Positions 44,103 through 57,116 of a stretch of 64,000 nucleotides of DNA are shown here, in pieces; the stretch's first letter is position 1; the number at the start of each line of letters is the position of its first letter. The DNA comes from Acephala macrosclerotiorum (lineage: Eukaryota > Ascomycota > Leotiomycetes > Helotiales > Mollisiaceae), in contig MU119326.1 in the NCBI GenBank assembly GCA_014904845.1, forward strand, positions 67,018-131,017, read 5' to 3'. Below the pieces are notes generated by a model. The model did no database searches. It saw only the letters and a list, made by a program, of their open reading frames with translations, and had not been told where the DNA came from. Made by a program: the position numbers and the translations under genes.

Positions 44103-46083
44103 ATGGCAGATAAGCCCTCGGTGGAGACGTCAATCATCGCTACCCCGAGCAATAGCGCACATCCACGGCAACAACATAACTCGATCATCAGCATATCAAG
44201 TGGTGATAGCAGCCCACCTAAGATACGATGTACGACGCGACAGAGGGATGCAGCGGATACTAGCGACTATGGCGACATCGACGATGATGAATTACTCGCT
44301 CCTACGAAACAAGTTGAAGACGAAGAAATCAAGCCAAGTTAATGCGCAGTTGGGTCGACTATGGAATCGAGGGTGCAATTCAGGAGATGAGTGAACATTC
44401 CCAAGAGTCAAGACCCTACTGTCAATTTCTAGGGTATTATAATGATTCAGTGTTCGCAGAGCCCCGCAGCGGACCGCCCAACGACACAATACGATACCTC
44501 CAAATCCTCAGCCCGCGAACTACGGCCTCAATAATCAATACCTACCACAAAACTATGCCGACACCCCCAATATCAGATGGTATCGTCCAGACTATACCCT
44601 CAACAACATACTCTGCCAACACAGCAATACCCCACTACGCCTACATACCAAGCCATAATACCAAATGGCACTCAATACCCAACACCACCCCCGAGTTCTC
44701 CTCTCCTACTACATAGACCAGTGTCACCACTCCGCAGCCTGCGATTTCTTCTTCGAATCCTTTCTCGACCAGTCATATGCAGCGCCTCCATATTACTAGT
44801 CACAATTCTCTCAACCGCCACCGCTCAGTTAAGCACTACTTCAAGAGGCAAGGCTGTTCTCGGAGAAATTTCCGGTAACATTCAGCCCTCGAGCCAGTCC
44901 TCAATGAGCCCGGACAAGAAGTTCTCGTCACAGCTATATATTTTGCCTGCAGATCAGTATCTGAGATGGAACGACTCTATCTGCCTCCTGGGGTGATAGA
45001 CTTGATGGCTAAAACATATCGGGCCGAATGTACCAATGTATCAAGTCTTCTGACGTGCCGAGTACAAGAAGCAAAAGCTGAAGGACATCTAGGCTGCGAA
45101 GTCAGCAATATGGCGGAGAAAGATCGAAGCCCCGGCAATTTCTTTCAGGTACAGGATCACGAAGTATGCTTGCCACCTCCCCCTGCGAGAAGTCCCGCCG
45201 GAGGTATTGCCTCTTTCATTCTTGGCCCTCGGATTGAAGTATCTTAATGTTCCTGAACGGCTCCTTGCTAGTTTTGAGGATATCACCGCAAAGAGAAGTG
45301 CTTGGTTAAAGCAACTGAAGTTGTTGGAACCGGAATACTATGTATTCCCTCCTTATCCTAGGCATGGAAAGGTGGTGAGAATACCTACAATCGGATATCT
45401 TTCACAGGTCGTCGATCTATTGAAGCAAAATCACAGTAGCTAAAGATGCTGGTGAGCTCACCGAAGCCGCTTTGGGCGGCCTTCGAAGCTGAGTTTTGTT
45501 TTCAAGATAACAAGGTCTTTCCATCGTCCAAAGATATTAAGGCCAAGAGGCGAGAATGGCTTCGGTCGATCGATCTTGACAGAGATCCATTGACTTATCT
45601 TCCTTCAAAACCAGAATTTAGCCAGGCCATGAGAGAGCGCACCGAACTAGCCTGGAATGACTTTGGGCAAGAAGCCCGAGACGGATTCATTCGTAAGGCT
45701 GAAGAACTTCAATCCCAATGGATTTCCACGTGGGCAAAAATCGAAGATACAGTTGGATTTTCGTTGGAGAAAGTCTGTTTTGGAGAGAACAGGACGAGTA
45801 CAGTGTGTACCGCCGCGTATGGCTGAAGGAAATTGGCTTCCCTCCCACGTTTCAGACAACAAAAGCTCTGCAAAATTCATGGCCGAAGAAGCTCCCAATA
45901 GAAGGGAAAGTGATGATGATGCAGGCTAAGGTCTCAAAGGAGCATCTGCGCGGGCTGTTGCTGGCGGAAAGAACCAAGAAGGTGATCGTTCGTCCGAAGA
46001 AGGAACTGCTACATCGAAGAAGGGAAAGAAGACAACGAGCGGGTCCGAAGCAAGAGGAGGGAAGAGATCATATGGTATGTTAA
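44103..46083 (+). pseudogene. Unrecognised decayed or multi-exon locus
   Basis: A first segment (44103-44342) encodes 79 residues with SIISISSGDSSPP, which resembles a SUMO-interacting motif. A Pro/Gln/Tyr-rich stretch follows, split over frames (44.5-44.75 kb). Then come three pieces in three different frames, between about 45.24 and 46.08 kb, that share a motif of Lys/Arg-Arg-x-x-Trp-Leu-Lys/Arg. These are AKRSAWLKQLKLLEPEYYVFPP, AKRREWLRSIDLDRDP and VYRRVWLKEIGFPP, with ELAWNDFGQEARDGFIRKAEE between the last two. I cannot join them with convincing splice sites, so frameshift decay is more likely than many introns. Family not recognised. Confidence 0.4.
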
Positions 46084-46610
46084 AGCCACCAAACGTATAT
46101 TGATTTCACAGCTGTTTACACCAGTAGCGACCAGACACCAACGGATGTTGCGTCATCTTGACATTATTTGACAGGGCGTCAGCGCAGTACGTTTGCGGGC
46201 ACATACGAGACCAAATAGGTAATGTCCACGATGCCTTATTTGTCGCGCTTCTCGAGAGTTTGCTCCTTGGTGTAGCCCTACACGACGTGGCACATGCAGC
46301 ATTGCGCCATTAAGGCCAGGCTCTACGGCATCAACGCCGATGACTTTCCTCAATTGCCCTTCAGCCCGAGAGAAAGCTACAAAAGGACCACTGTGAGAAG
46401 CATTACGTTGATCCACCCAAAGGAGAACAAGAGCTAATATTGCCGTTGTTTCGGGTCCTTAAGGCAAGGTAAGACAGTTCCAGCACCAAGTATGTAAGTA
46501 GACTGAATTGGTTAAGTTGAGCTACTTGGCGACAAAGAGTCAATCGCTGATTTCCCCAGCAGCAGAAGCAGCAAAATAGCAGGAGATTCAAAATTTGAAG
46601 TCTCTCTACG

Positions 46611-47021
46611 ATGGCTCTCTCTCGTCAAGGCATAGATGCACTAGCATCCGCTGTCCGCTCCAGCACCAGCCAGGCCGTAACAATCCTCTACAACCAAGGC
46701 CACGATGTTATCGACAGCCGCCACAAGCAACCTGTCGTCATATACAACACACCCGGTTCCACGGTCGAATTCACAAGCAGTACAATCGCATGCAGCAGGT
46801 GCACGATGGAGTTCGTAGCCGACTCCCTTAGAGTGGAACACCAACATGCCTATCCGAAGACGTGCCGGTTACACAAGCATTGTTTTGTGAATTGGAATGA
46901 TCATATAGCCATGGCGCAGTGTACGCATACGAGATGTCCGATTCCGGGATGTGCGAAAGCTGGGGTGGAGTTTAACACGAATGCGAGGTTCTTGCAGCAT
47001 TTTAGGAATAAGCATTCGTAG
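46611..47021 (+). CDS. Small Cys/His-rich protein (136 aa)
   Basis: Single exon. MALSRQGIDALASAVRSS opens a helical N-terminus. The second half has CSRCTMEF, then CRLHKHC, CTHTRCPIPGC and FLQHFRNKHS, a set of Cys and His residues resembling one or two irregular C2H2-type zinc sites. It could be a small zinc-binding regulator, but I do not recognise the family. The ATG at 46611 is preferred to an in-frame-unrelated one at 46595. It lies alone, with no obvious partner genes. Confidence 0.6.
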   Translation: MALSRQGIDALASAVRSSTSQAVTILYNQGHDVIDSRHKQPVVIYNTPGSTVEFTSSTIACSRCTMEFVADSLRVEHQHAYPKTCRLHKHCFVNWNDHIAMAQCTHTRCPIPGCAKAGVEFNTNARFLQHFRNKHS

Positions 47022-48401
47022 AAAGGAGGGGAACCTGCAGTTAGCAGTTAGTGCGAATTGAATTGTAGTGCCAGAGAGTGTTGATGTCGCAGCTTCTAGG
47101 TATGGGATTTCGTTCTTTCATCATGCTAAGTTTCGTCTGGACAACTTTGTTGATCAAATGTAGAGCAAGGTCTGTCCATTTGATGTCTTGTGACATATCG
47201 CCCTATCCAGTCTCTTTTTTCTAGTCTTGGGGCTTCATCCTCGACTTTTCTATATCGATTCGATCGTAAATCCTATCACTGTTGTGAGTCGTTGGCAGCA
47301 TGTTTATGGTTCACCTGATGCGTAATCGTCTCTCAGATTTCCGTATATAGCCTGTCAGTCAATCACTTCACCATGTCCGGTGGACTTTGCCGGGCTGTCT
47401 TCGTCTTGTTGCACTTCTTCTGCGCGGCATTCAGGGCTGCATCCTGGCCGTCATTTGTGGGGTTCTGTTTTCGCTATGCAGCTTTCAATCGCTGATGTCT
47501 GGATATCTAGAGCTTTTCGAGCAGGTTGTTTGGCAAGCAATATCTTGAATCGACCGCTCATAGGATCCTTGACACGTCTCGCAGCATGTCGATTCTCTAT
47601 GACGCCAGGAATTGCGACTAGGTATAAATTATATGAAACGGAAGTATGAATGGACGTCAAGGAGACGCTTCTCGCGTTTAGTCCTTCCTAGACACCTTGC
47701 CTCATAAGGCAAGGTCATTATCGGCTTTCAGATCTTCGGCTTCGGTTCCGGCTGGACTCCGAGCCCCTTTTCAACATCCGTCCGAGCGTCCATGGCGCTT
47801 ACCAACCACCGTAAACAGCAAATGAAACCCCTTGGCATCACATCTCCATCTTCTCTTCCTCACATAAAACCATCAACTTCAACTCAGAATCTGCCATCTA
47901 GAGTAGATTCTTGTCTAACACTCGGGATCGTTGCATTGAGATGTTTCTCCTCAGCTATTGACGAATGTTGAAGAGCTTGAGTCCTGACGCTGACTGGTCG
48001 TCGCGGGGCGACCATGAAGACGCGCGTTGTCATGGGTCTGCAAATAGACTAACACGATTTTGCATTGGGAAATCTGATAAAATCCACATCAGCTGGGGAC
48101 TGTTCGCATTCAAGTCCTTGCGTAAGTTCGATAAGAATGGTTGTTGAAGTTTTGCATCCCCACAGTCGCGTCAGCCTCACTGCACAATGACGGCAGCCCC
48201 TCAAAGTGTCGTACGTGCACCGCGTTGACTGTCGATCTGTGCTTTTCAAGTATCGCGAGATATGGTTTTATCAGCTGTTTATGTTTTCTATCGTATTTTT
48301 CTTTTGATTTTCACCCTTCTGCCTCTTGTTCGTCGAAAGGTGTTGGGATATTCAAAGCTGAGATCGCTTCACGTTTCATATCTCACGATCACCACTTTCC
48401 A
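47022..48401. other. 1.4 kb without a convincing gene
   Basis: Open frames up to 89 codons on both strands lack domains. The upstream region of the arylsulfotransferase-like gene lies at the right end. Confidence 0.4.
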
Positions 48402-49465
48402 ATGAAAACAATTGCCCTTGCACTCCTATTCCCCGCGCTGGTCACCGCGGTCGAAGATGTCTTCCCTCACATCAGGTCTGAAGCGTTCGATAACGGTGAT
48501 TTTGGAGCGTATCCGAACAGGACGTACATCACTGAACCGACGGCGATCTCACCACGGCTCAACATCCTACAGTCTGATCCGAGATGCGACGATGGACTTT
48601 ACACAATGATATCGCTGCGAGGGGATAAGGTAGAATTGAAGGGTCAAAGTCCAATGATTCATGACTCGCATGGGAATCTGATTTGGATGAACGCGACGTA
48701 TGGAGAGACGTTTGGCTTGAGTGTACAGAAGTACAAGGGCCAGGATTATTTGACTTTCTGGCAAGGCGATGATAGTGTAGGAGGCCACGGTGAAGGATAT
48801 TATTATCTAGTGAGTTGATGCTTGCTCTGCATTCCTGTCTCATACTTCTGAACGAAATACAGCTCGACTCGTCATACAAAGAAGCCTACAAACTTTCCGC
48901 TGGAAACGAAATGCCAGGAGACCTCCACGAATTTCACATCAGTAAAGACGGCACCGCACTTCTAACCCAATATCTCTTTGAAGAAGCTGAATTCCGAGGA
49001 CCCGGTCCCCGCAGTCGAAAAGGCTGGATTTGGGACTCGGTAATCCAAGAAGTCGACATCGAAACCAACAAAGTCCTCTTCGAATGGCACGCTTCTGAAC
49101 ACTTCAAGATCGACGAATCGGACTTCCCTTCCGGCCCAACAGGACGAAACAGAAATTCCGGCTACGACTTCTTCCATATCAACAGTATCGATAAGGATCA
49201 TCTCGGAAACTACCTCATCTCATCTCGATACTACCAGTCGATAACTTACATCAATGGCTCTAGCGGAGATATTCTCTGGACTTTAGGAGGGAAGCATAAC
49301 TCATTCAAAGACCTCTCAGATGGCCAAGCCACGACATTTGGCTGGCAGCACGACGCCCGCTGGACCGCAGACCATTCCGGCGTAACACTTTTCGATAACG
49401 GCGCTCGATACGGCCTCAGCCTGTGGTTGAGTCATTCGAGGCGGAAAAGCCAGGGTGGATCCTGA
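48402..49465 (+). CDS. Arylsulfotransferase (ASST)-like secreted protein, C-terminally truncated (336 aa)
   Basis: Two exons, 48402-48809 and 48863-49465. A signal peptide (MKTIALALLFPALVTAV) precedes the fungal ASST-type beta-propeller: LKGQSPMIHDSHGNLIWMN, DYLTFWQGDD, EMPGDLHEFHISKDGTALLTQY, GYDFFHINSIDKDHLGNYLISSR, GDILWTLGGKHNSF and FGWQHDARW. At TLFDNGA the family pattern stops; a short unrelated tail (RYGLSLWLSHSRRK) ends at 49465. Relatives are usually considerably longer (roughly 450-600 residues), so the last blades of the propeller are missing, probably through a frameshift or deletion near 49400. Substrate unknown. It may be non-functional. Confidence 0.75.
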
Positions 49466-50671
49466 CAAAGGCGATGTTGGAGAGTTGCGAGCGAGAGGTT
49501 GGCTAGGTTGCGTGTGGATGATGCTAGGTCGAGTTATGAGACTCACACTGGGCTTCGTGATGATTGAATTCCGGAACTGTGGAAATGTAGGCTAGAGTAT
49601 TGTTGTTGCTGTTTCGAGGCGGGTTGATGGCTGTCGCTGCAGCCCCCGGCCTCTCCTTGGCCGGGTGAGAGGAGGGAATTTGTGGTACTTGGGGAACAAA
49701 AGGAGATGGATATGGTGATGTACTTCGTGAAGTGGGCATGCGCGAGCGAAATGAGGTAGAAGGTGATGGCAGTGGAGAGAGACGTTCAGCTGGCGGTCGT
49801 GACGAGGTTTGTTCTAGTGGCAAGGGGATGGATCGAGTTTTGGTGATGTTATGACCAAGGAAGCCGGCCGGAATTGTTCTCTGCCTCGTCCTAATTCGCG
49901 GGATAGGGATCGTGGCAGGCATTGATGTTTGTAGCTTCTCTTGTCAGTCTTGTGCGGTCCTGAGAACATGGTTGACGGGTACATATTACCTGCATTTCGT
50001 TCTCCATTCTCGTACGTTAAGTTATGAGAAGTTAGGTGTAGCAGAGAAAAATATCGATTCGGTTCAACAACAGAAGGAAAGCGGAGACGGGGCAGGAGAA
50101 GAATGATTAGGGTCGAGGCACGACGAGAAAGAGATCGAAGCCTCGCTGCCAAAAACTATATTCATTTTCTCCACCGACTCAAATGTCCACACCCTATGTC
50201 CCATAATCGCGCTCTTCGTGCCTTCCGTACACAATTCACGCGCTTGCTGACCCAGATTGGGTATCGCCGTGATTGTGATTGGCAGCATTAACAGACCGAG
50301 GCTGTGAGAATTATCACATGAGCGGGGAGTTTTCTTTTGATGGTTGACGGAGATGCGTGAAATGGTTCACTTGCGTGCACTGAGGTGTGAGATGTTCACT
50401 CAAAAGGGAAGGTTGAGTGATGGCGGAGATGAGGTTGGAAAAAGTAAATGCGCGTGTAAAGACTGTGACTTCGCTTCCCTATCTCTCTGAGCGACAGATG
50501 TTTTCACATAAAGCGTTCCATTCGCTTTCCTTCGAGAAGAATAATTCTGTAGATATTGATAGAGCTAAGAGATGTGGGACATTCAATGATAGAATCGGTT
50601 GTGGTGTGGAGATCGAGGGTCGTTAACTATAATGGTGGGCCTGCCTAGCTTTCTGGGCTCTCTTTGCCAGC
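49466..50671. other. 1.2 kb without a convincing gene
   Basis: Minus-strand frames (49524-49922, rich in Ser and Pro; 49814-50152) have no domain and no clear link to the receptor gene, which already has a natural end at 50672. No sequence resembling the missing ASST C-terminus was recognised here. Confidence 0.4.
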
Positions 50672-52227
50672 TCATGAAGCTCTTTGCGACGACTTGTTCT
50701 TCTTGCTTCGATAGTAGAGTTGTGCGAGTCCCCAGATGCGTTCATTGTATCCGTAGACCACTGGAAATTCGCTTAGCATCCGTCCATACTCAGTTGAAGG
50801 CGTGATCGCTAGCTCTACGCCACCACCACTGAGGAATTTGCAGATATCAAACTGAAAGGGGAGGGTGAAATTACTCACGTGCATTAGCCAGTCCAACAAA
50901 CTGCGTACTAGCTTGAGCAATCGCCAAAATTCTAGAGTGATCTCCACTGAGTTCGAAAAATCGATTCGTGATCCCGGGAATCAACAACAGCACATACCCA
51001 ATCGGGTATGCATTGAACAGCAACAGCTTCTGGATATGGGCCTCTCTCAACTTGAGGACTGTAGGTGAAGGGTTCGTCGTCGCAGCGATTGTAGTAAGTT
51101 TATTTTGAGGGGGTGGACGCACCAAAGCGAGAGGATCTCGGCTGGGAAGGGGTGAAGTCTGACTTTTAATGGCTGCATTGCCGGATGGGGAGGACGCATT
51201 GGGATGAAAGGCTTGCTTGATGGCTTTCAGTGGTGATGGTGGTGGGCTGTTAAGATCTGCTTGGGTATCGGCATGTTGTTTCGCGACCTCGGCGGGGTCG
51301 GGAAAGTTAAAGTAGGACTCTTCGTGCTCGGGCTCATCGAGTTCCAGGTTAAAGTCTGTGTACTCCTCATAGACTTCGAAGTCATTATGGATGTAGATGT
51401 TATCGTGATTTAATTCTAAAGTTGAGTCAGACCGTTGTTGGGTTCGTGAGAGAATGTGGTCGCCATAGCCGTTGAGGGCCGAGATCTCGCGTAGTGAGGC
51501 GAAGTGACGATGGATATAGATGAAGAGGTACACATAGAGAGCAACTGTTGTGAGGATTATGCTCAATCGCCAGCCGTGGCCTAAAACGTAGCGAAGGTAT
51601 ATTGGTGTGGGGGTGATCCAGCACCAGTTTCCGCTGACCGGTTGGTAGGCGTTGAGACCTAGACCGACAGTGCCTAACGGAGGTCAGCGCGAGAGGATCT
51701 GACATCAGGAATATTATCCCAAGGGCTTACTTGTCGTCAAAGGCACTAGCCATATGCCACAAGAAATGAGGATCTTAGTCTTGCGCCGAGCTTCTGGGCG
51801 GTAATGCCGCCTCTTCAGTGTCACGACTGTCGCAATCGTGATGAAGAGAATGGAAAAGTCAGTTGCCTTGAACTCATTAGTATGATCTTTTTTCGGAAGC
51901 TCGAGTGGAGGTTGACCTGAACTGTCAATTGCCCCAGCCACCCATTGAAAGTACACGCAGCTCCGGGAGGGATCGATCTATGTATCAAAGCATAGATTCC
52001 GGAGACAGTATTGTTTGTGGCGTTGATGAAGTCTGGGGTATGGAGTCAGCAACATCGAAGCAACAGCAGAACACCAACTTACCAGCAGCTGCCAAATTCA
52101 AAATCAATGTATGTCTGAAGTGTCGTTGAGGTGGCAGGATCAAGTAGCAAAGGAAAATGAAACCAGCAGCGAACATGGACAAAATGCTGCCCACCAAAGT
52201 TGGGACAGCAACAGCGAGATCGAGCAT
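50672..52227 (-). CDS. Git3-like G-protein-coupled receptor (426 aa)
   Basis: Five exons on the minus strand: 52083-52227, 51917-52032, 51731-51866, 50879-51673 and 50672-50760. Seven hydrophobic segments are apparent: TLVGSILSMFAAGFIFLCYL; ILNLAAADFINATNNTV; the ACTFNGWLGQL region; FSILFITIATVVTL; ILISCGIWLVPLTT; LSIILTTVALYVYLFIYI; and LLLFNAYPIGYVLLLIPG, ending LANALVYGYNERIWG. A long third intracellular loop (about 225-340) is rich in acidic residues and Ser/Pro. This is the layout of the fungal glucose/nutrient receptor family (Git3/Gpr1 type), which signals through G-alpha to cAMP-PKA. The last junction (C/TG, giving LVYGYN) is well supported by family pattern. Ligand unknown. Intact. 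Confidence 0.85.
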
Positions 52228-54723
52228 CTTAATGTTATGCGTCAAGATGCTTCAAAATTGGGAAGTTTAAGGAAAGAACGAAGTTTTGATGAACTACTGC
52301 GGAGATCCAGTGGGGCGCATCATCACATATATAGAAGGACTGATAGCAACCTTTTCCCCACTAACTTTCTCAGCCAATCGATGCGAAAACGAATCATGAA
52401 TGCCGAAATCGAGTTCTATTGAAAGTTAAATAATCGTAAGGTGTCCAGCCTTCATTAATGTCCGCCGGGGCCGAAAAGGTTATATTGGTGAGGCGTGCAT
52501 GTTTAGAGTTAAGGTTGCCGCAGATCGAACTTACACAGACCGATGGTTTGAGAGCTGCAGGGTCTTATGTCGTGGGGAACGCACACAGGCAGTGGAACCG
52601 ATACAGAATAACGTCGAGTTCGAATGAGGGGAGAAACGAAACATCTGGATTTTGTGATGGAGGAAGTGTTTCAAACAGCGCATAAATATTTCCATTGAAG
52701 GGAAAGTGCCTCATAGAGACGAACACCCCAATAACCGATCCACTTCATTTCGGGGATCGAAATTCCCTTTTGGATCAAAATTTGAAGTTCCCGTAGAGTT
52801 TGATATAAACGCAATAGACGAACTTACTCCTTTTTCGAAGGTCACTGACTAGGAAGCGTAACAAGGGCGGTATGGAAGCCTTGCTTCTTTCATAGGAGCC
52901 ACTAGGCACAAGGCAGAGGATGAGAGTCGATTGTATCAAGCAAATGGAAGAAGATACAATGCTCGACATGTACTATGCAGGAAAGCTGGCATAACCTGTA
53001 TCCTCTCATGCAAAAATCGCGGTTGAAGAGCGACACGTGACCTCATCTATCAACGTTTGTTTGAAATTCGGACAATCGGACCAGTTCTGAATGCGTTCGG
53101 ATCAATCTGGAGATGTGAGTGCCGGGCTGGTATTGTCTCTCGGCACTCCTTTTGTTGCCCAGATTTAAGTTTCCTCCAGCAAGAGTGTACCTCGTGTGTT
53201 TGAGTTTGGCTTGGGAAAAAGTTTACCTCGCCCTGGCTTCTCTCTTTTCATCGCGATCGCCGAGTCTCAGCATCCAAAATTGATGCAGAACCTAAGCATG
53301 AAGTAAGTGTCCAGGATGGCGACACGCTCAATGCGTCTGAACAACGTCTTTCGGGAAATAATGACGGCATCACCCGCCGGCTCGGGCCGCCCGCGCACCG
53401 AGCTGAAGCTGAAGTTCGATGTTTGATCGTAGTGTGGTGGCCCACGACCTGGACGCGCCTATCGCTATCTCCTCCTCATTAGATGTTAGTGTGAAACTGA
53501 AGGAATTCTAGAAAGGAAGAGGAGGAAGATGTCAAACGGAGGTGCCTGTGCGTGATCAATTCCCTTCATTGTAGCATTATGTTACAATGCAAATGCCCTC
53601 CTTTATGATGTCCCGCCGATCATCACTTAAAGAGTGGGGCATCGACCCCTGATTTTCAACAGGAGATCCAAAACGAGGAGGATTCGCCACACCCGACGGG
53701 CCTCGCTTGGCGTCAACGCCACACATACAAAGTAAAGGCGAGACCTCCTTGGCGGCGTTATGGCTGGCTACGGGGAGCCAAACGAGTTAGGGGATTTCTT
53801 CTGCATCAGGCTTAGAGTAGGATAAATATAGCAGCGCGCAGTTACATTGTCCGCCTCAAATTCGACAACTATTGCCACGACCCCTGAATTTCCCTCAGCC
53901 AGTCTCGACCACTCTCCGAGGCCTCAAGATCGTGCAGAGTCGTATCGATTGAAATGACATGGCTCTGGAAGCCCTTCTAAGTGAATTGTAGTCTAAAAAC
54001 AGTCCAGTAGCAGAGTCTGCTCAGCCGAACCTTTCCATTTCTTCAAGTCATGTTGTCCAAATCTGATGGAGATCTGCGGAGAGGAACACTGCTCATCAGA
54101 ACCACCTTGTCACCCTTCGGAAACGGTGCACATTCGCAGGAGCTTTCAAACCTGTTCCAAGCGGTTCTCCTCCGCTTCAACGCCTTCTCTGCATCCGTTA
54201 ATGCTGGCTTGGGTGATTTCGGCGTGATACTCTTCGTCAAACTCAAGTTCGCGTTCTCGGTCACGTTTCGATCAGGAGAACGCGCGTTTAGGCATCTTGC
54301 ATTCAGTCAAGAGAATATATAATTATCCTCTAGACTGTGAAGTGTTTCGCAAAGGATGACTCTGGGGTTATAGCAGTGATCGTAATAACACGAAGCTCAT
54401 TTCCACTCGACGCATAGCACGATTAGTGCCGGCTCGCGTTGCTCGAGGAGCTGTTAGAAATCATGTGATTTAGTGCTGAGTCAGTGCTGCGGGGTTTTAA
54501 GAGATCTCTCTCTCTCTCTGAGAACCATCATCATTAATATCATCAATAACAACAACAATCATCAATATCATCAAATCTTCACAGGAGCTGCCGAGCCATC
54601 ACGTGTAATAGATGGGGAAGGGAGGGGGGAAAGGCGGGTTAGAGGGATGCTTCGAAAACGAACGTCAAGAGGGCAAAGATCTATTGATCGCTTCGTATTG
54701 TGTATCATAGCATTCCAGTACCC
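52228..54723. other. 2.5 kb, no firm gene
   Basis: Mostly short chance frames. One minus-strand stretch (54043-54264) encodes a Lys/Arg/Pro-rich peptide with PALTDAEKALKRRRTAW; it might be the remnant or one exon of a small gene, but no start or splice partner is clear. A CT run and an ATC/AAC-rich simple repeat lie near 54.50-54.58 kb. Confidence 0.35.
54503..54575. repeat. simple-sequence repeats (CT run, then ATC/AAC-rich)
   Basis: A short alternating CT run is followed by imperfect ATC and AAC trinucleotides. Downstream of the O-methyltransferase gene. Confidence 0.7.
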
Positions 54724-56067
54724 TTAATCTTTTCTCACAGCCTCAAACAAAGTCGCACTAGCATCCAATCTCTCACTCGGATACCAAACCTTCACCACCT
54801 CAAACCCCGCCTCCTCCAACAGCGCCTTCCACTGCTTCTCCGTCCTCTCTGCTGCAGCGAACAGTGCCAGCATACTCAAGTCCATCTCGGCATTGAAAAG
54901 TGGGACGTCCTTCTCCGGCAAGAAATTCTCGTTCAGAAGCAAGACACTGTCCTTCGTCATGGCCTCTCTGATGTTCTTCAATATCTCCAAGGATTGCTTG
55001 TCAGGCCAATCGTGCAGTACTGTTCGCATGTAGTAAGCTCTGGCACCTTTGATAGGTTGTGGTGTGAAGAAGTCATATTTCATCCTTTCGATGGAGGAAG
55101 AGAGGTCTTTGATGTCGTCAATTGCAACAGGAAGGTCTTGAAGTATTAACTTTCCGGGGAGATTCGGGAACCGAGAATGAAACTCAGCCAGATCATGTCC
55201 AAGACCACCTCCGATGTCAATGAGGAGAGGTGCATCAGGCGAAGTGTGTCCAAAGCGCTCTTCGACAGGGAAGAATTCATACCAATGCTGGCCGCGATCC
55301 ATGCGAGAGAGTGCCATGTTGGCATTGAATGCTGCTTGCTGAACGGGATCGGCCTTGAGCCATTCCCAGTAGTTGAGTTTGGTGTTGAATGCGTATTGGA
55401 AGGGGCTGTTGAAGGTGTCGGTTGGATTCTTGTAGCCTGTTTCGCGGAAGTAGTCTGCGAGCTTGACGAGGGTCTGGGAATGTGATGCTCTGGGGTGATG
55501 TTATTCGCTATGTTTTTGGTGACAAGGGAAACGAACTTACAAATGCATGATAGAGGGCTGCAATGGGGATCCAGCGGCAAAATACCCTGTTTTCGGGGTC
55601 GCGACGTATAAGTCCACATCGAGTTCTTTTGCAAATCCAAGTGAAACCAAGAACCTCATGAGTCGGGCTACAAAATTTCAGTAGGCTGTTCCGCTTCTGC
55701 AATGAAGACTCAACTTACTAATCAATAGTGGGTCACCACCTGTCTTCTCTCCCAAGCCCTTTGCGGAGATGCCTCCTTGGGCGCCGAGCAGTGCAGTGAA
55801 AAGTCCCATGTCCATCGCGACGTGCATAGCTGCTCCTCGATGTGTCTTTAGAGAGAGGGTCAATAACCATATATTTGATCCGGGGACGATGCAACTTACG
55901 CCTAAGGTGATTGAGATAATAGTGTCAATAGGTGATTCCACTGCATTTTGAAGTCTTTTCGCGGCAGCAAGAAGCTGTTGTCGCTCAGATTCAGGTAAAG
56001 CTTCTGGGTTTGAAGATAATAAACTAATGGCGGCATCGATAGCCTTGATAGTCTCGGAGACACTCAT
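54724..56067 (-). CDS. SAM-dependent O-methyltransferase (395 aa)
   Basis: Four exons on the minus strand: 55900-56067, 55719-55845, 55541-55667 and 54724-55489. The start at 56067 (MSVSETIKAIDAAISLL) is favoured; an in-frame upstream start at 56211 would add 48 residues. The N-terminal part is a winged-helix dimerisation region (HRGAAMHVAMDMGLFTALLG, then GGDPLLITRLMRFLVSLGF). The SAM-binding motif is LLIDIGGGLG at about 229-238, followed by ILQDLPV. HDW at 300-302 carries the general-base His of plant- and aflatoxin-type O-methyltransferases. The gene would methylate a hydroxyl of a phenolic or secondary metabolite; the substrate is unknown. No polyketide or peptide synthase lies in the window. 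Intact, with three introns of 51-54 bp. Confidence 0.9.
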
Positions 56068-57116
56068 GATGTTCTGGAAAGCGATCGCGCTTAAGAAGGA
56101 AGGATAGGTGTGAAGCTGCAGTTGTTCGGGGAACATCTTGGTTTTCATAGCTCCCAGAGGCATAATACTCTCCAACACCAAATCTATGGACCGTGGATAT
56201 CGCGGACACACACATCAATACTCAAGCCCGATGACCGTTTCCTACGAAGCTGTGGTCCTGACTGGCTTGCTACCCCGCCATCTGAACAGGGGAGTCTGAG
56301 TATTTTCTCGAGAGCTGAGCTGAGCTGTGCCAAAACGTAACATTTCAGCCGTTCCTAATGATGCATTAGCAGCCACTGTTTGTCAGAAGGGACAACAGCT
56401 TTAGGACTATTCCCAATCAGATCCAGGTGCTCGTAATTCAGGGGGGGTAGTTTCCGTGTTTAGCGAGCGCTGCTTATTGGTGCAGTTAACGACGTCCTCG
56501 CTGTGAGGGGTTCGCTTATTCGGGAGGGTCTGGTGAACGCGGAGCTGAAAAGTGAGGATGAGTTGGGGTTGTTCGCGGTAGTGGAGCCATTTTGAGCTCC
56601 ATAATGTAACCTCTTGTTGTATTTCTCATCATACGTTGCAAGCAAGTCCAGGATGCCAAGGACCTGGAAATTTTAACCCCTTCTTTCATGTATAAACACG
56701 TGACTATAGACTGTCCCCATGTCATCCCGAATTTCCCTCTAGAAAGTCTTACTGTTGAATATCGATATCAAGTCCTCTTCTAACCTTGCCATAGTTCCCT
56801 CAATTGCCATTCTCAAATCAACAAATAGCAGTCACGAGAAACTTTCGCCACCTTGTTGCACGTCGCAATTTCAAGGGTCATACTCTTCGTCCAAAATCTA
56901 GTCCATGTGAATCCTGATAACCAGAAGCTTGACCATGTGAATTCTTATCTCTTGAGCTCTGATCCACAGAAATTACATAATGCGGATCTCCATCCAGCAA
57001 ACTGAAAAACTATGACTTCCAAAGATCAGAAGTCTCCAGCTCTGGCTTCTGAACATTGGAAGTCAGCTCATCTCAACTCCGTTTTGCTCGAGTCTACTGA
57101 ACCACTCAGGAATGCG
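56068..57116. other. about 1 kb, no gene seen
   Basis: Upstream region of the O-methyltransferase and plain intergenic sequence; only short chance frames. Confidence 0.4.

Noticed and set aside
49524..50152. Minus-strand Ser/Pro-rich frames as a longer tail of the receptor
   Set aside because: The receptor already ends with the family pattern and a stop at 50672; no splice path to these frames was found.
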